DNA of 64,000 nucleotides from Pontivivens marinum (GCF_900231835.1 NZ_OCTN01000001.1:868001-932000), one strand, 5' to 3'; positions 1 to 9,444 are shown, counted from the stretch's first letter. Numbers and translations: made by a program. Notes: generated by a model from the sequence alone, not told the origin.

Positions 1-1045
1 GGTTGAAGCGCATGGTGACGATGAATGTCTCCCAGCCTGCGACGCCCTGAAAGTTGATATTCCAGTGATCGCCCATGCCACGCCGAACCGCATCAATCGG
101 GCCGGATCCGATTGGCGGGCCGGATGCGGGGGCGTTGCTGGCGGTCTGCGTTGGTTCTGCAACCGGTTCGCTTGCTGGCTCTGACGCAGGCTCCTCGGCT
201 GCCGCGGGCGGTGTTTCCGGTTCGGTCTGTGCAGTTTGCACCGGCTCAGGCTCAGGTTCCCGAATCTCCGGCCGTGCCTGTGGACGGGCGGAGGTTAGCG
301 GCGCGCCGGTTTCAGGGGCCTCTGCAACCAGCTCATCCAACGGGTCCTCGGCCAAGGGGGCGAGCTCCGGCTCGGGCAAATCCTCAGCAATCTCGGGCAC
401 GATTTCGGTCGCGGCTTCCTCAGGGGCGGTGGCCTCCTGCGGTTCCTGCTCGATCGTGCCCTCAGTGCTGAGTTCGATTTCCTCGTTGGTTTCCTCGTCG
501 GGCCGTGCCTCCTCAGGCGGGGGCGCGGCGGGGGTTGTGTCGATGCGCAGGCTGGGCGCCTGTGGACGTGGCGATGAAATTCCGGCAGGCCGCGCTACCG
601 ATTGCGGGCGTCGCTCCGCCGGAGTGCTGGTGGTTGGGGCCAGCGCAGTATCAAATGCACCGGGCAGGGATGGAGCCAGCGAGGTTACATCGCTGTCCAC
701 CTCAACCTGATTGCGCACCAGAACGGCGGTCAAATCAGCCTCGGCATCCGCATCACTAGGATCATCCGGCCCGTCCAGATCGTTGATCGTAACGTCCATT
801 TCATCATCAGGCCGTGCAGCGTCCAGATCCTCGAAGCTCGGCGCGGCCAGATTGTTGAGATTTGCCATCGGCACCACCTGCGGTGCCTGCGAGATTGCGG
901 CATTAAACTCGGATTCGCTGAGGATCGAGACCTCCGCAATGCTGATCGCAGGCTCAATCTCAGCACTTTGCCATGGCAATTTCAGCAGCGACGCCGCAAT
1001 CAGCAGGACGTGCAGCCCGGCAGATATCCTTACGGCGTTGCGCAT
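1..1045 (-). CDS. tolA: TolA-like periplasm-spanning protein (partial, C-terminal end missing)
   Basis: TolA links the inner-membrane TolQR motor to the TolB-Pal system at the outer membrane. I translated this frame by hand: 348 codons are present and it runs off the left edge. An N-terminal hydrophobic segment (about residues 6-24) is followed by a long Pro/Glu/Ala-rich linker. At the window edge a C-terminal domain begins with GDHWN and then VTMRFN, typical of the TolA/TonB C-terminal fold. The ATG lies 7 bases after the tolR stop, so the genes are co-transcribed. The linker is acidic and proline-rich rather than the Lys/Ala helix of E. coli TolA, as often seen in alphaproteobacteria. Identity rests on position after tolQR and the C-terminal motif; the rest of the C-domain is not visible. 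Confidence 0.85.
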   Translation of the reverse strand, partial: MRNAVRISAGLHVLLIAASLLKLPWQSAEIEPAISIAEVSILSESEFNAAISQAPQVVPMANLNNLAAPSFEDLDAARPDDEMDVTINDLDGPDDPSDADAEADLTAVLVRNQVEVDSDVTSLAPSLPGAFDTALAPTTSTPAERRPQSVARPAGISSPRPQAPSLRIDTTPAAPPPEEARPDEETNEEIELSTEGTIEQEPQEATAPEEAATEIVPEIAEDLPEPELAPLAEDPLDELVAEAPETGAPLTSARPQARPEIREPEPEPVQTAQTEPETPPAAAEEPASEPASEPVAEPTQTASNAPASGPPIGSGPIDAVRRGMGDHWNINFQGVAGWETFIVTMRFN

Positions 1046-1052
1046 CGCGCCC

Positions 1053-1538
1053 TCACTCGGACGGCGCGGCAGGGGCCGCACCATCGAAATCAGGTCCGCC
1101 ATTGCTGGTCACCAGATTGATCTGATTAAAGCCCGCATTGTTCAGCGCACCCATGATCTGTGCGACCTGCGAATAGGGAATTGCGCCATCCGCGCGCAGG
1201 AACACCGCGTTCGAGGTCCGCTCCGCCGCGATCGCACGCATACGTGGGATCAACTCATCCCGCGCGATGGACGTGTCCTGTAGAACAACATCGCCCTCAG
1301 CCGTCAGGCTCAACGTCAGGGGACGCTCATCCTCCTGCGGCAAGGCACCGGCGGCGGTATCGGGCAATTGCACCGGAACGCCGGAGGATAGCAGTGGTGC
1401 TGCAACCATAAAGATGATCAGCAGAACCAGCATAACGTCCACGAATGGCGTCACGTTGATCTCGCTCATCGCGGCGGCGCGGCCCCGTCTACGACGACGC
1501 CCGCCCCCACCAGATCGCTGGATCGTTCCCGCACCCAT
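1053..1538 (-). CDS. tolR: TolR, biopolymer transport protein (ExbD/TolR family)
   Basis: This 161-residue protein is the inner-membrane partner of TolQ; together they use the proton gradient to energise TolA for outer-membrane constriction at division. The sequence shows a basic cytoplasmic N-terminus (RRRRRG), the family signature EINVTPFVDVMLVLLIIF at about residues 25-42 with the membrane Asp expected to carry protons, and a periplasmic domain. The start ATG lies 3 bases after the tolQ stop, with a G-rich ribosome site inside the tolQ end. Length matches the family. tolQ and tolA flank it on the same strand. Confidence 0.95.
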   Translation of the reverse strand: MGAGTIQRSGGGGRRRRRGRAAAMSEINVTPFVDVMLVLLIIFMVAAPLLSSGVPVQLPDTAAGALPQEDERPLTLSLTAEGDVVLQDTSIARDELIPRMRAIAAERTSNAVFLRADGAIPYSQVAQIMGALNNAGFNQINLVTSNGGPDFDGAAPAAPSE

Positions 1539-1541
1539 CGA

Positions 1542-2243
1542 TCATTCCCCCCGACGTTCAAGCTGTCGGGACAGGATCATGGCGAATTCATCTGCGAAAT
1601 TCTCATGCGCGCCACCGATGCTGTCACTGTCGGCGCTAAGCTTGTTGTAAAAAATAACGGCTGGAATCGCGGCCAGCAGGCCCAGTGCAGTGGCCAGCAG
1701 GGCCTCCGCGATACCGGGCGCCACAACGGCCAGATCGGTGGATTGCTGTAGTGCGATTTCCTCAAAGGCGTGTTTGATCCCCCAGACCGTGCCGAACAGG
1801 CCGATAAAGGGTGAAACCGCGCCGATCGAGGCCAGATAGCCAAGCCCACGGTTCAGGCGCTCACTCTCACGCGCGATAACAACATTCATGGCGCGATCGA
1901 TACGTTGCTGTGCACCGGCGCGCAGCCCCTTGCTGGATTGGGTTTTGGTCCACTCATCCATACCGGCGGAAAAGATCGTCGCGGTTGGGGCATCTGGCGA
2001 TCCATCAATATCCGAATGAATCTCATCCAACATACGACCGGACCAGAATGTGCTCTCAAACTCGGAATCCGCGCTGCGCACACGGCGGAAGGCCATTGTG
2101 CGGTCGATAATGATTGTCCACGACCAGATAGAGGCGCCGATCAACATGATCATCACCAGTTTGACCGTGATCGTCGCCCGTAGAAACAGTGCCAGCAACG
2201 AAAAATCGATCTCGCTTGCCGCGCCTATTACGTCCGCTTCCAT
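1542..2243 (-). CDS. tolQ: TolQ, proton channel subunit (MotA/TolQ/ExbB family)
   Basis: TolQ (233 residues from the chosen start) is the three-helix inner-membrane channel of the Tol-Pal motor. A first membrane segment lies near residues 13-38, and the MotA/ExbB signature GLFGTVWGIKHAF sits in the second half, followed by a third helix (ALLATALGLLAAIPAV). The frame stays open to 2294, but the ATG at 2243 follows a GGCAGG ribosome site and gives the normal family length, so the 17 upstream codons are left out. First of the tolQ-tolR-tolA block, downstream of ybgC with a 125-base gap. Confidence 0.94.
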   Translation of the reverse strand: MEADVIGAASEIDFSLLALFLRATITVKLVMIMLIGASIWSWTIIIDRTMAFRRVRSADSEFESTFWSGRMLDEIHSDIDGSPDAPTATIFSAGMDEWTKTQSSKGLRAGAQQRIDRAMNVVIARESERLNRGLGYLASIGAVSPFIGLFGTVWGIKHAFEEIALQQSTDLAVVAPGIAEALLATALGLLAAIPAVIFYNKLSADSDSIGGAHENFADEFAMILSRQLERRGE

Positions 2244-2368
2244 ATGCCTGCCGCCCGTATTGATGCGCCCGGTATCCGGGTCGCGTTTTGTCAAACTAAT
2301 TCAGCCTATTTGCCCCATTTGCAAGCTTCTCGCAGGTGGGACACGTAGAATTCAACTTACACAGGCGC

Positions 2369-2767
2369 CTAGCCTAGGAACTCGGCAAGTTTAAGGCGGA
2401 TTTCCGCCGGAAGTCGCGCCGGCCGCCCCGATAGGTCCATCACAGCACACTCAATCCGCGCATCCAAGAGCTTCTCCTCACCCCGCCAGACCGATTGCGG
2501 CATGGTAAAGCGTGCACCACGCATATCCTCCAGCTCGGTATGCACTGTCAGGATGTCCTCGAACCGGGCCGAGCGTTTATAATCCATTTCCACGCGACGC
2601 ACGACGAAAACCAGCCCCGCATCACGCAGATCAAGCTGGCTGATGCCTGCCTCACGCACAGCATCAGAGCGGCCACGCTCCAGGAATTTCAGGTAATTGG
2701 CGTAATAGACAATGCCCGCCATATCGGTGTCTTCGTAATAGACACGGATCTGAGTGCGATAGGTCAT
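2369..2767 (-). CDS. ybgC: YbgC, tol-pal-associated acyl-CoA thioesterase
   Basis: This 132-residue hot-dog-fold thioesterase is the usual first gene of tol-pal clusters; in other bacteria it hydrolyses acyl-CoA and is linked to phospholipid metabolism. The N-terminus carries the family motif YYEDTDMAGIVYYANYLKF (residues 10-28), whose Asp and Tyr/His-region residues form the active site, followed by ERGRSDAVRE. Length is typical. It lies between an unrecognised gene and tolQ on the minus strand. The ATG at 2767 gives the conserved start MTYRTQIRVYYEDTD. Confidence 0.92.
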   Translation of the reverse strand: MTYRTQIRVYYEDTDMAGIVYYANYLKFLERGRSDAVREAGISQLDLRDAGLVFVVRRVEMDYKRSARFEDILTVHTELEDMRGARFTMPQSVWRGEEKLLDARIECAVMDLSGRPARLPAEIRLKLAEFLG

Positions 2768-2827
2768 GCTGCGGTCCCGATTGATCTACGTACTAGGGCC
2801 TAACATTCTTCACCACAGCAAACAACG

Positions 2828-3463
2828 CTAGCGCCTTGCTGATGGCAATCGGGCCTGTAGGCGCAGCGCATGACTGGCATCTGTCGCATGGGCGGGCAAT
2901 GCCGCCGCATATCCCGCGCGGATCACGTCGGCAATTTCGGGACGCAGCACCGCAGGGCCGCCGGTTTGCACAATTGCCAGCGGGGATGTCTGTGCAAACG
3001 CCGTATCCGACCATAGCAGGATTGATTGCACCGCATGGCCAAGCGCCAAGGTATCCGCAGGCACATCCGCCAATTGCGCATCCATCCGGATAAACACAAA
3101 GCACGCGCGAATTGCCCCATCAGGATCAAAGCGGAATATCCGGTATTGGTTCGCGCCAGCCGCCTGCAATCGCGTGATCAGATCAGGTAGCTCTGGAATC
3201 AACTGATCCAGGTCGGGCGTGGCCGTCAGCTCGGACCAGTCGCGTAGAAAGAACCACATCATATTCGCGCCGAGTTCCGGATCTGTCTCCGCCAACGGCA
3301 TATTCGCCAATGTGGCGACCGCTTGCAGGGCATCCTTGACCAAAGCGACCGTCTGATCCTCAACCCCGAACACGACCGGCGCGATGGGGCGGTTCCAACG
3401 GGCAAAGGCGTAGCTGCCATCGGATCGGGTGAACAGGCGCGTTACGTCGAGTTGTTCGGACAT
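2828..3463 (-). CDS. Unrecognised conserved-looking protein between ruvB and ybgC
   Basis: This 211-residue protein matches no family I recognise. It is soluble-looking, with no signal peptide or clear membrane segment. Its middle has a beta-rich stretch around YRIFRFDPDGAIRACFVFIRMD and a C-terminal part rich in Ala and Leu. The gene overlaps the ruvB stop codon region: a GTG at 3472 would extend it by 3 codons, but the ATG at 3463 has a GGAG ribosome site 8 bases upstream (inside the ruvB end) and is preferred. Tight packing in the ruvCAB-ybgC-tol cluster suggests co-transcription, not a shared function. Base use resembles the neighbours, so no sign of recent transfer. Confidence 0.75.
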   Translation of the reverse strand: MSEQLDVTRLFTRSDGSYAFARWNRPIAPVVFGVEDQTVALVKDALQAVATLANMPLAETDPELGANMMWFFLRDWSELTATPDLDQLIPELPDLITRLQAAGANQYRIFRFDPDGAIRACFVFIRMDAQLADVPADTLALGHAVQSILLWSDTAFAQTSPLAIVQTGGPAVLRPEIADVIRAGYAAALPAHATDASHALRLQARLPSARR

Positions 3464-3468
3464 GGCAA

Positions 3469-4518
3469 TCACTCCGGCAGGTTGGTTCTGGAACCGGCAT
3501 CAAACAGGTCGGACTGATCGGGGCGGCGTGGTGGTGCCAAGCCCAGATGCGTCCACGCCTTATGCGCCAGCATTCGGCCGCGCGGAGTACGTGCAATCAG
3601 GCCCTGTTGCAACAGGAACGGCTCGATCACCTCCTCAATCGCGTCACGGGCCTCGCTTAATGCGGCGGCGATTGTTTCAACGCCCACGGGACCGCCACCG
3701 TAATTATCGGCCAGCAGGCGCAGGTAGCGGCGATCCGCACCATCAAGGCCCAGATCATCCACACTCAACCGTGTTAGCGCCCGATCGGCAAGCTCCTGCG
3801 TGACGGTTCCGTCCCCCTCAACAATCGCGAAATCCACGACGCGGCGCAGCAGACGGCCCGCGATACGCGGGGTGCCACGGGCGCGGCTGGCAATTTCACG
3901 CGCGCCGCCGGGGGTTGCGGGGGCGCCAAGCATCTTGGCCGCGCGCTCCACAATCTTGACCAGCTCATCCACGGTATAGAATTCCAGCCGTGTGGGAATG
4001 CCGAAACGATCCCGCAGCGGTGTTGTCAGCAGGCCCAAGCGCGTGGTGGCCCCGACCAAGGTAAAAGGCTGCAAGTCGATCCGCACAGTGCGCGCGGCCG
4101 GCCCCTCACCAATCACCAGATCCAGCTCGAAATCCTCCATCGCGGGATACAGGATTTCCTCAACCACCGGATTCAGGCGGTGAATCTCATCAATGAACAG
4201 AACGTCGCGGGCGTCCAGATTGGTCAGGATCGCGGCCAGATCGCCCGCCTTGGCCAGAACCGGACCCGAGGTCATGCGGAAATTCACGCCCAACTCGCGG
4301 CTGACAATTTGCGCCAGCGTGGTTTTACCCAACCCGGGCGGGCCGTAAAACAGCGTGTGATCCATCGCCTCGCCCCGACGTCGGGCGCTCTCGATAAAGA
4401 CGCGCAGGTTAGCGCGGGCATCCGCTTGCCCCGTGAAATCCTCAAGCGTTTGGGGCCGAAGGGCGCGGTCTGCGTCCTCTGGCTGTTCCTGCGGCGTCAT
4501 TGGAATCGGATCGGTCAT
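3469..4518 (-). CDS. ruvB: RuvB, Holliday junction branch-migration ATPase
   Basis: RuvB (349 residues) is the hexameric AAA+ motor that, with RuvA, drives branch migration of Holliday junctions. Visible motifs are Walker [10 protein letters not shown] near residue 65, Walker [10 protein letters not shown] near residue 115, sensor [19 protein letters not shown], and the C-terminal winged-helix region ending [11 protein letters not shown]. Length is normal. It follows ruvA after a 68-base gap on the minus strand and its stop overlaps the next gene's leader. Confidence 0.97.
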   Translation of the reverse strand: MTDPIPMTPQEQPEDADRALRPQTLEDFTGQADARANLRVFIESARRRGEAMDHTLFYGPPGLGKTTLAQIVSRELGVNFRMTSGPVLAKAGDLAAILTNLDARDVLFIDEIHRLNPVVEEILYPAMEDFELDLVIGEGPAARTVRIDLQPFTLVGATTRLGLLTTPLRDRFGIPTRLEFYTVDELVKIVERAAKMLGAPATPGGAREIASRARGTPRIAGRLLRRVVDFAIVEGDGTVTQELADRALTRLSVDDLGLDGADRRYLRLLADNYGGGPVGVETIAAALSEARDAIEEVIEPFLLQQGLIARTPRGRMLAHKAWTHLGLAPPRRPDQSDLFDAGSRTNLPE

Positions 4519-4586
4519 TGCGCGTTTTGCCTGCTCATCGGTTCATCCTGTTGTCGCAGCCGCGCAGGCCGTGGACAAGGGCGGAG

Positions 4587-5261
4587 CTATCCCTTGGGCG
4601 CCAACAGCTTTAGCGCTGCCTTGATCAACGCACCTGCGTCGCCGCCCTCACCGCTGGCCTGTGCGACGGCGCTGGCGGCCTCACCATGGGCGTAGCCCAG
4701 ATTGACCAGCGCGGATAAGGCATCCGCCTGCGCCAAGCCATCGCTGGCCGGTCCCTCATCAATCACCGTGTCGATTACTGGCGCGTCTGCAACCGGAGTC
4801 GCCACAACCGGAGCAGCTGCCATCGCACGTCGCGCGCCACTGGCCCCCAGCGCCATGATCGCGGGTGCCTTGTCCTGCAATTCATTGACAACGCGGGCCG
4901 CGATTTTGGGGCCGATGCCCTGCGCCGCCTTAACCGCAGCAATGTCGCCTAGCGCAATGGCGCGGCTGGTCCCCTCCGGCCCCAATGTGCCGAGGATCGC
5001 CAGCGCTGCCTTTGCCCCCACACCCTGAACCGAGGTCAGCAGCCTGTGCCACTCCTTCTCCGCCAAGGTAAGAAAGCCGTAGAGCTGCATCAGGTCCTCA
5101 CGCACCACCATTTCGGTATATAGCGCGACGTGGCTACCCTCCACCGGCAACGCCGCCAGCGTGCGCTCGGAGCAGTGAACGATATAGCCGACGCCTGATG
5201 CCTCGATCAAAACGTGGTCGCCCATGCGGTAATCCAACCGCCCTGAAATCTTGCCGATCAT
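4587..5261 (-). CDS. ruvA: RuvA, Holliday junction-binding subunit
   Basis: RuvA (224 residues) binds four-way junctions as a tetramer and recruits RuvB. The N-terminus [12 protein letters not shown] and the helix-hairpin-helix stretch [14 protein letters not shown] and [16 protein letters not shown] are diagnostic, and the C-terminal RuvB-contacting domain ([12 protein letters not shown]) is present. The frame is open to 5291, but the ATG at 5261 has a perfect AGGAGG site 5 bases upstream and starts 1 base after the ruvC stop. The linker between domains II and III is Ala/Val/Asp-rich and long, giving a slightly larger protein than E. coli RuvA. Confidence 0.97.
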   Translation of the reverse strand: MIGKISGRLDYRMGDHVLIEASGVGYIVHCSERTLAALPVEGSHVALYTEMVVREDLMQLYGFLTLAEKEWHRLLTSVQGVGAKAALAILGTLGPEGTSRAIALGDIAAVKAAQGIGPKIAARVVNELQDKAPAIMALGASGARRAMAAAPVVATPVADAPVIDTVIDEGPASDGLAQADALSALVNLGYAHGEAASAVAQASGEGGDAGALIKAALKLLAPKG

Positions 5262-5262
5262 C

Positions 5263-5769
5263 TCAACCTCCTGCGCGGGCGATTGCCGCATCTAAACGTC
5301 CGGCAAAGCGCGCATGATGTGCATGGCACATTGCAATGGCCAACGCATCAGCCGCATCGGGTCCGGCGATCTGAACACCGGGCAATTGCAGACGGACCAT
5401 ATGATCAACCTGCGCCTTGGCCGCGTGGCCGACACCGACCACCACCTTCTTCACCTGATTGGGCGCATATTCCGCAACCGGCAACCCCGCCTGCGCCGGA
5501 ACCAGCAGGGCAACCGCCCGCGCCTGTCCCAGCTTTAGCGTACCGGCGGCATCCTTGTTCACGAAGGTATGCTCCACCGCCGCGCAATCCGGTTTGTAGC
5601 CGTCCAGAACGACCTGCAATTGCGCGAACAGCGCGCAGAGGCGATTCGCTAAATCCGTGCCATCACCGGTACATACGCCATTTGCGACATGCGCAAGGCG
5701 CGTTCCCGACACGTCGATGATACCCCATCCCATCTTGCGTAGGCCAGGATCGATCCCAAGAACGCGCAT
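5263..5769 (-). CDS. ruvC: RuvC, Holliday junction resolvase
   Basis: RuvC (168 residues) cleaves Holliday junctions after RuvAB branch migration. The catalytic acidic tetrad falls at Asp7 (LGIDPGL), Glu66 (AVEHTF), Asp138 and Asp141 (GPDAADAL), the same numbering as the E. coli enzyme, so it should be active. It is the first gene of the minus-strand ruvC-ruvA-ruvB group. The 266 bases upstream (5770-6035) hold no gene on this strand that I can support. Confidence 0.97.
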   Translation of the reverse strand: MRVLGIDPGLRKMGWGIIDVSGTRLAHVANGVCTGDGTDLANRLCALFAQLQVVLDGYKPDCAAVEHTFVNKDAAGTLKLGQARAVALLVPAQAGLPVAEYAPNQVKKVVVGVGHAAKAQVDHMVRLQLPGVQIAGPDAADALAIAMCHAHHARFAGRLDAAIARAGG

Positions 5770-6035
5770 TCACAAAACCTTCCACATTTCCGCACATTGG
5801 AAGCCCTAGCACGAACCGAGAACATCCACCAAGCCCGAAAGATCAAAAGCGGTTTTAGCGACACGCTATCACCCCAAAACGACGCAATAATTTTGTCATG
5901 CACACTGATGCCAGCGGTAAGGAAATTTTGACGTGTCCGGGGTACATTTTCCCTCTTGTCGCAAGCCGCAGAAAACGCCAAATGCAATTTCACGCAACCC
6001 AAGGAACACCAAATCCCATTCAAGGAAATACCACG

Positions 6036-6260
6036 ATGACTATGACTGTTAACACCGCCTTTGCGCCGATCGGCTCCGACCTCGTTTATCGGGTTGTGAC
6101 CAGCATCGAACATGCGATTGTCGAACTTCGCGCGATCCCCCGCGCACGCGCTACGGTAAAGAGCCTGAACAGTCTTTCTAATCGTGAGCTTTCTGATCTG
6201 GGCCTCGTGCGCGCCGATATCCAGCGCATCGCCCGTAACATGTCGCGCCGCGTTCTCTGA
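6036..6260 (+). CDS. Small DUF1127 protein
   Basis: A 74-residue protein whose C-terminal half (SLSNRELSDLGLVRADIQRIARNM) matches the DUF1127 domain, common in multiple small copies in alphaproteobacteria; some members have been tied to RNA turnover and phosphate or stress responses. The function of this copy is unknown. The ATG at 6036 follows an AAGGAA ribosome site 8 bases upstream; the longer frame from 5898 lacks one. It stands alone and is followed by a strong terminator, so it is a single-gene transcript. A TTGACG at 5928 has no matching -10 at normal spacing. Confidence 0.88.
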   Translation: MTMTVNTAFAPIGSDLVYRVVTSIEHAIVELRAIPRARATVKSLNSLSNRELSDLGLVRADIQRIARNMSRRVL

Positions 6261-6282
6261 CCGCTGGCAGCGCTGTTCCTTT

Positions 6283-6316
6283 AGGCCGCTCCGATCCGTT
6301 CGGAGCGGCCTTTTTT
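6283..6316 (+). terminator. Rho-independent terminator after the DUF1127 gene
   Basis: A perfect 12-base stem (AGGCCGCTCCGA / TCGGAGCGGCCT) with a 5-base loop runs directly into six T residues at 6311-6316. The T-run is on the plus strand only, so it ends the DUF1127 transcript; read from the prmA side there is no U-tract. Confidence 0.93.
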
Positions 6317-6317
6317 A

Positions 6318-7187
6318 TTAGCTACGCAGCAATGTCAGCGTGGTCCATTCCCCGATCGAGCGGCGGTCGAGGCGGGTAAAGCCCCAGCCCTGATAGGTCC
6401 GCTCCACGCCGGTTGCCTGACGGTTCAGAATGCCAGACAGGATGATGATCGACCCTTGCTCGGTATGCTCGGCCATTTGCGGCGCTAACTTACGCAGTGG
6501 ACCGGCGAGGATGTTGGCAAAGACCAGATCATAGGGCGCACGTTCATGCAAGCGGGCCTGCCGGAAACCAGCGGCGGTCACGCAAGCCACCTGATCGCCC
6601 AGCCCGTTCCAGCGCATATTGGCCTGCGCGGTTTGTGTCGCAACCGGATCAATATCAGATGCGATGGCACGGCACGGATATGCCTTGGCCGCGGCCATTG
6701 CCAAAACGCCCGTTCCAGCGCCAATATCCGCAACATTCGTCGCCCGCAGTCCGGTTTTCAGCAGCGCATCAAAGGACAGCAAACAGCCCAGCGTTGTATC
6801 ATGGTGCCCTGTTCCGAACGCCATGGCCGCGTCAATCTCCAGCGAGATCTGGTGGATTCCAGCGGCGCCACGGTCATGCGAGCCATGGACAAGGAACCGG
6901 CCAGCAGGCACCGGTGACAGCTCACGTCGCACCTGTGCCACCCAATCGCGATCATCCAGTTTCGACACCGCGAAATCTGCGGCTCCATGCACGGCGGCCA
7001 GCAGGGCCAAGCCGATCTCATCGGGTTTTTCGGTGAAATAGCCACCGACCTCCCATAGGCCGGAGCCATCTTCGACTTCGAAAACACCAACACCGGTTGG
7101 GGTCGGCTCAAGGTTTTCGATCGCTTCGGCGAGAGCCAGCCCCGGCTTTTCACCGGCAAGCGTCGTCAGGGCTGTCCAGGTCGTCAT
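6318..7187 (-). CDS. prmA: PrmA, ribosomal protein L11 methyltransferase
   Basis: This 289-residue SAM-dependent enzyme trimethylates ribosomal protein L11. The C-terminal methyltransferase domain shows AFGTGHHDTT, the SAM-binding loop DIGAGTGVLAMAA, the acidic post-motif DIDPVA, and the catalytic-region FANILAGPL. The N-terminal L11-recognition domain is divergent, as in many alphaproteobacteria. The gene ends immediately beyond the plus-strand terminator at 6283-6316. It is followed upstream (93-base gap) by msrA on the same strand. Confidence 0.93.
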   Translation of the reverse strand: MTTWTALTTLAGEKPGLALAEAIENLEPTPTGVGVFEVEDGSGLWEVGGYFTEKPDEIGLALLAAVHGAADFAVSKLDDRDWVAQVRRELSPVPAGRFLVHGSHDRGAAGIHQISLEIDAAMAFGTGHHDTTLGCLLSFDALLKTGLRATNVADIGAGTGVLAMAAAKAYPCRAIASDIDPVATQTAQANMRWNGLGDQVACVTAAGFRQARLHERAPYDLVFANILAGPLRKLAPQMAEHTEQGSIIILSGILNRQATGVERTYQGWGFTRLDRRSIGEWTTLTLLRS

Positions 7188-7280
7188 GCTACATATCCTC
7201 GTTCAGGTTCAGCGCGGTATGCGGCCCAGACTGCGCTGAATCAAGCCCGCCTACCGCAAGAATCTAAATAGCGCCGGATA

Positions 7281-7928
7281 TTACGCGCCTGTTCCGATGG
7301 CACAGGTCACGCCTGTTCCACCGATTCCGCAATATCCGGCGGGGTTCTTTGCCAGATATTGCTGGTGGTAATCCTCGGCATAGTAAAACGTCGGCGCGTA
7401 CACGATTTCAGAGGTTACAGCGCCGTAGCCTGCTGCGGTCAGGCGCACGGCGAATGCTTCCTTTGACTGCTCTGCGGCCTGACGCTGCTCATCCGAGAAC
7501 ACATAGATGCCGGACCGGTACTGCGTACCCGCATCATTGCCCTGCCGCATGCCCTGCGTGGGGTCGTGCCCCTCCCAATAAATCTTGAGCAGATCCTCAT
7601 ATGAGATCACCGCAGGATCGAAATGCACCAGAACAACCTCGTTATGGCCGGTCTGACCGGTGCAAACCTGCTGGTAGGTCGGGTTTTTGGTGTATCCACC
7701 GGCATAGCCAACGGCGCTGACCCAGACGCCGTCCAGCTTCCAGAACATCCGCTCCACACCCCAGAAACAGCCCATACCGAACATGGCTGTTTGCAGCCCC
7801 TCGGGGAACGGTCCCTGCAATGGGCGACCGTTGATAAAGTGATGTTCGGCGGTGGCTACGGGCTGTGCATTGTCAGGCAACGCATCAGCGGCAGTGACCA
7901 TCGTGGATTTTGTACGACTAAACAGCAT
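7281..7928 (-). CDS. msrA: MsrA, peptide-methionine (S)-S-oxide reductase
   Basis: MsrA (215 residues) repairs oxidised methionine in proteins. The catalytic motif GCFWG contains Cys54, and the two resolving cysteines expected for thioredoxin-recycled MsrA are near the C-terminus (Cys200 and Cys209). An N-terminal extension with [14 protein letters not shown] precedes the core, as in the E. coli long form. Convergent with nothing; it lies between an MFS gene and prmA on the minus strand with a 65-base gap from the former, so the three may share a transcript. Confidence 0.95.
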   Translation of the reverse strand: MLFSRTKSTMVTAADALPDNAQPVATAEHHFINGRPLQGPFPEGLQTAMFGMGCFWGVERMFWKLDGVWVSAVGYAGGYTKNPTYQQVCTGQTGHNEVVLVHFDPAVISYEDLLKIYWEGHDPTQGMRQGNDAGTQYRSGIYVFSDEQRQAAEQSKEAFAVRLTAAGYGAVTSEIVYAPTFYYAEDYHQQYLAKNPAGYCGIGGTGVTCAIGTGA

Positions 7929-7993
7929 TGGGTTCCCCTTGTCTTTGCACCAGAAGATAGGAAGCCGCGCGCGCGCAGCAAGATGGCACCGGA

Positions 7994-9241
7994 TTACTCC
8001 GCCGGTGCGCGGGTTAGGCGGGGCGCGAACACAGTCTCATGCCCCTTTGCCGGATGCCGGGGGATCATCAGCGCCAGCATCAAGGAAACACAGGCAAATC
8101 CGGCGGCCAAGATGAAAACACCCGCAGGCGATGTCAGCCACAGATAACCCAGAGCCGCCGGCAATCCGACCGCAGCAATGTGATTGATTGTGAAGGCAAC
8201 GGCAGCGGTTGGCGCAATATCCTCCGGATCAGCGATCTTTTGGAAATATGTCTTCAACGCAAAGGCCAGCGCGAAAAACAAGTGATCCAGCACATACAGT
8301 CCAGCGGCGATCATAACGCCCCATTTCAGATCGCCCCAACTGGCGAAATACAGCGCGCCATAGGCCAGAAAGATGCCGATCAGCCCGATATATTCGACAA
8401 TCAGGGCGCGGCGTTCGCCGAACTTCTGCACGAAACCGCCCATCATCGGTGCGAAAAACATGTTGGCGACATAGTTGGCGATGAACAGGCCGGTGACTTC
8501 GTGAACCTCGAACCCGAACCGTTCGACCATCATAAACGCCGCGAACACGACAAAGATTTGCCGACGCGCGCCCGACATGAATTGCAGTGCGTAATACAGC
8601 CAGTAGCGACGGCGCAGGACCATCCGCTTGATCTGAGGGTTGGGGCTCTCAAATTGCGGATACATAACGAAGCAGAACAGGGCTAGCAGAACGGTCGCAC
8701 CACCGCCAACCAGATATACTGCCTCATATGTCCAGCCGAAATTCTTCCATCCCAGAACCAGCAGGCCATAGGCCAGCAGCGACGCACCCGATCCGACAGC
8801 CACAATCCAGCCCAGCATTTGGGGGGCGCGTTTTTTATCGATCCACTGCAATTGCAGGGACTGGTTGACCGTCTCGTAATAATGAAAACCGATGGAGCCG
8901 ATCAGCGTTGTGACCAACAGCCCCTGAAATGTCGGAAAATAGGCCGTGATCGCCACGGCGACCCCCAGCATGATCAGACTGACCAGCCCCAAAATCTGTT
9001 CGCGCACATAAATGATGATCGCAATGACACCGACGGCCAGAAATCCGGGGATCTCGCGCACGGTTTGCAGCCATCCGATATCGGAGCCGTCGAACTGTGC
9101 CGCCTCGATCACAAAATTATTCAGCAGGGCATTCCACGTGGAAAACGCCAACGGCATCGCCGCCGCCATCAGGATCAGCAACGCGATAGGGCCGCCCCAA
9201 ATAGGCAGGGCCTTCGCTTGGTCTAGGGTCACAGTACGCAT
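7994..9241 (-). CDS. Major facilitator superfamily transporter
   Basis: A 415-residue integral inner-membrane protein with about 12 hydrophobic segments in two groups, separated by a basic cytoplasmic loop ([11 protein letters not shown] near residue 205), as in MFS carriers. Substrate cannot be read from the sequence. The second half contains short acidic/basic loops ([13 protein letters not shown]) matching the MFS A-type loop pattern. It is divergent from the leu leader-leuA unit, sharing the intergenic region 9242-9393. The ATG at 9241 follows no strong ribosome site; an in-frame upstream start was not seen. Confidence 0.85.
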   Translation of the reverse strand: MRTVTLDQAKALPIWGGPIALLILMAAAMPLAFSTWNALLNNFVIEAAQFDGSDIGWLQTVREIPGFLAVGVIAIIIYVREQILGLVSLIMLGVAVAITAYFPTFQGLLVTTLIGSIGFHYYETVNQSLQLQWIDKKRAPQMLGWIVAVGSGASLLAYGLLVLGWKNFGWTYEAVYLVGGGATVLLALFCFVMYPQFESPNPQIKRMVLRRRYWLYYALQFMSGARRQIFVVFAAFMMVERFGFEVHEVTGLFIANYVANMFFAPMMGGFVQKFGERRALIVEYIGLIGIFLAYGALYFASWGDLKWGVMIAAGLYVLDHLFFALAFALKTYFQKIADPEDIAPTAAVAFTINHIAAVGLPAALGYLWLTSPAGVFILAAGFACVSLMLALMIPRHPAKGHETVFAPRLTRAPAE

Positions 9242-9359
9242 GATGTTCCGTTACGCCCAAAACGGCGCCTCGCCAATAACAATTAGCGTCATGAGTACAA
9301 TTCAGCGGCCCCGCGTGGTGATCGCCATGTCGCCAAACAACACAGCGTAAATTACGGGG

Positions 9360-9387
9360 TTTTCGTTCCGGTATTTCGCGTTATAGT
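9360..9387 (+). promoter_or_regulatory. Possible promoter of the leu leader
   Basis: A TATAGT element at 9382-9387 is a good -10 match. The -35 region (TTTTCG at 9360-9365, 16-base spacer) is weak. A transcript starting 7 bases after the -10 would begin at or next to the leader ATG at 9394. Confidence 0.35.
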
Positions 9388-9393
9388 ACCCGC

Positions 9394-9444
9394 ATGAGCA
9401 CAAGAATGATCCTTCGCAGCCTCCTTCTCCTAAGCAGCCTCTGA
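9394..9444 (+). CDS. Leucine-rich leader peptide upstream of leuA
   Basis: A 16-codon open frame reads MSTRMILRSLLLLSSL and stops with TGA at 9442-9444. Six of 16 residues are Leu and one is Ile, with four Leu codons in a row (CTC CTT CTC CTA). It lies 86 bases before leuA on the same strand. This is the form of a control peptide whose translation slows when charged leucyl-tRNA is scarce, a known way of regulating leucine genes in Proteobacteria. It has no Shine-Dalgarno sequence and may be translated from a leaderless transcript. It is too short for usual gene callers. Confidence 0.75.
   Translation: MSTRMILRSLLLLSSL

Noticed and set aside
75-710. Long plus-strand open frame of 211 codons at the left edge
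   Set aside because: It is antisense to tolA, whose minus-strand frame has a clear membrane helix, proline-rich linker and C-terminal motif; the plus frame is Ser/Gly/Ala-rich and has no family.
2295-2368. Palindromic GGCGCC and CCTAGCCTAGG between tolQ and ybgC
   Set aside because: Short and without other support; could be chance.
5928-5956. Promoter starting with TTGACG before the DUF1127 gene
   Set aside because: The -10 position at 17 bases reads CCCTCT, not a match.
5898-6035. N-terminal extension of the DUF1127 gene
   Set aside because: No ribosome site at 5898; the ATG at 6036 has AAGGAA and gives the usual short protein.
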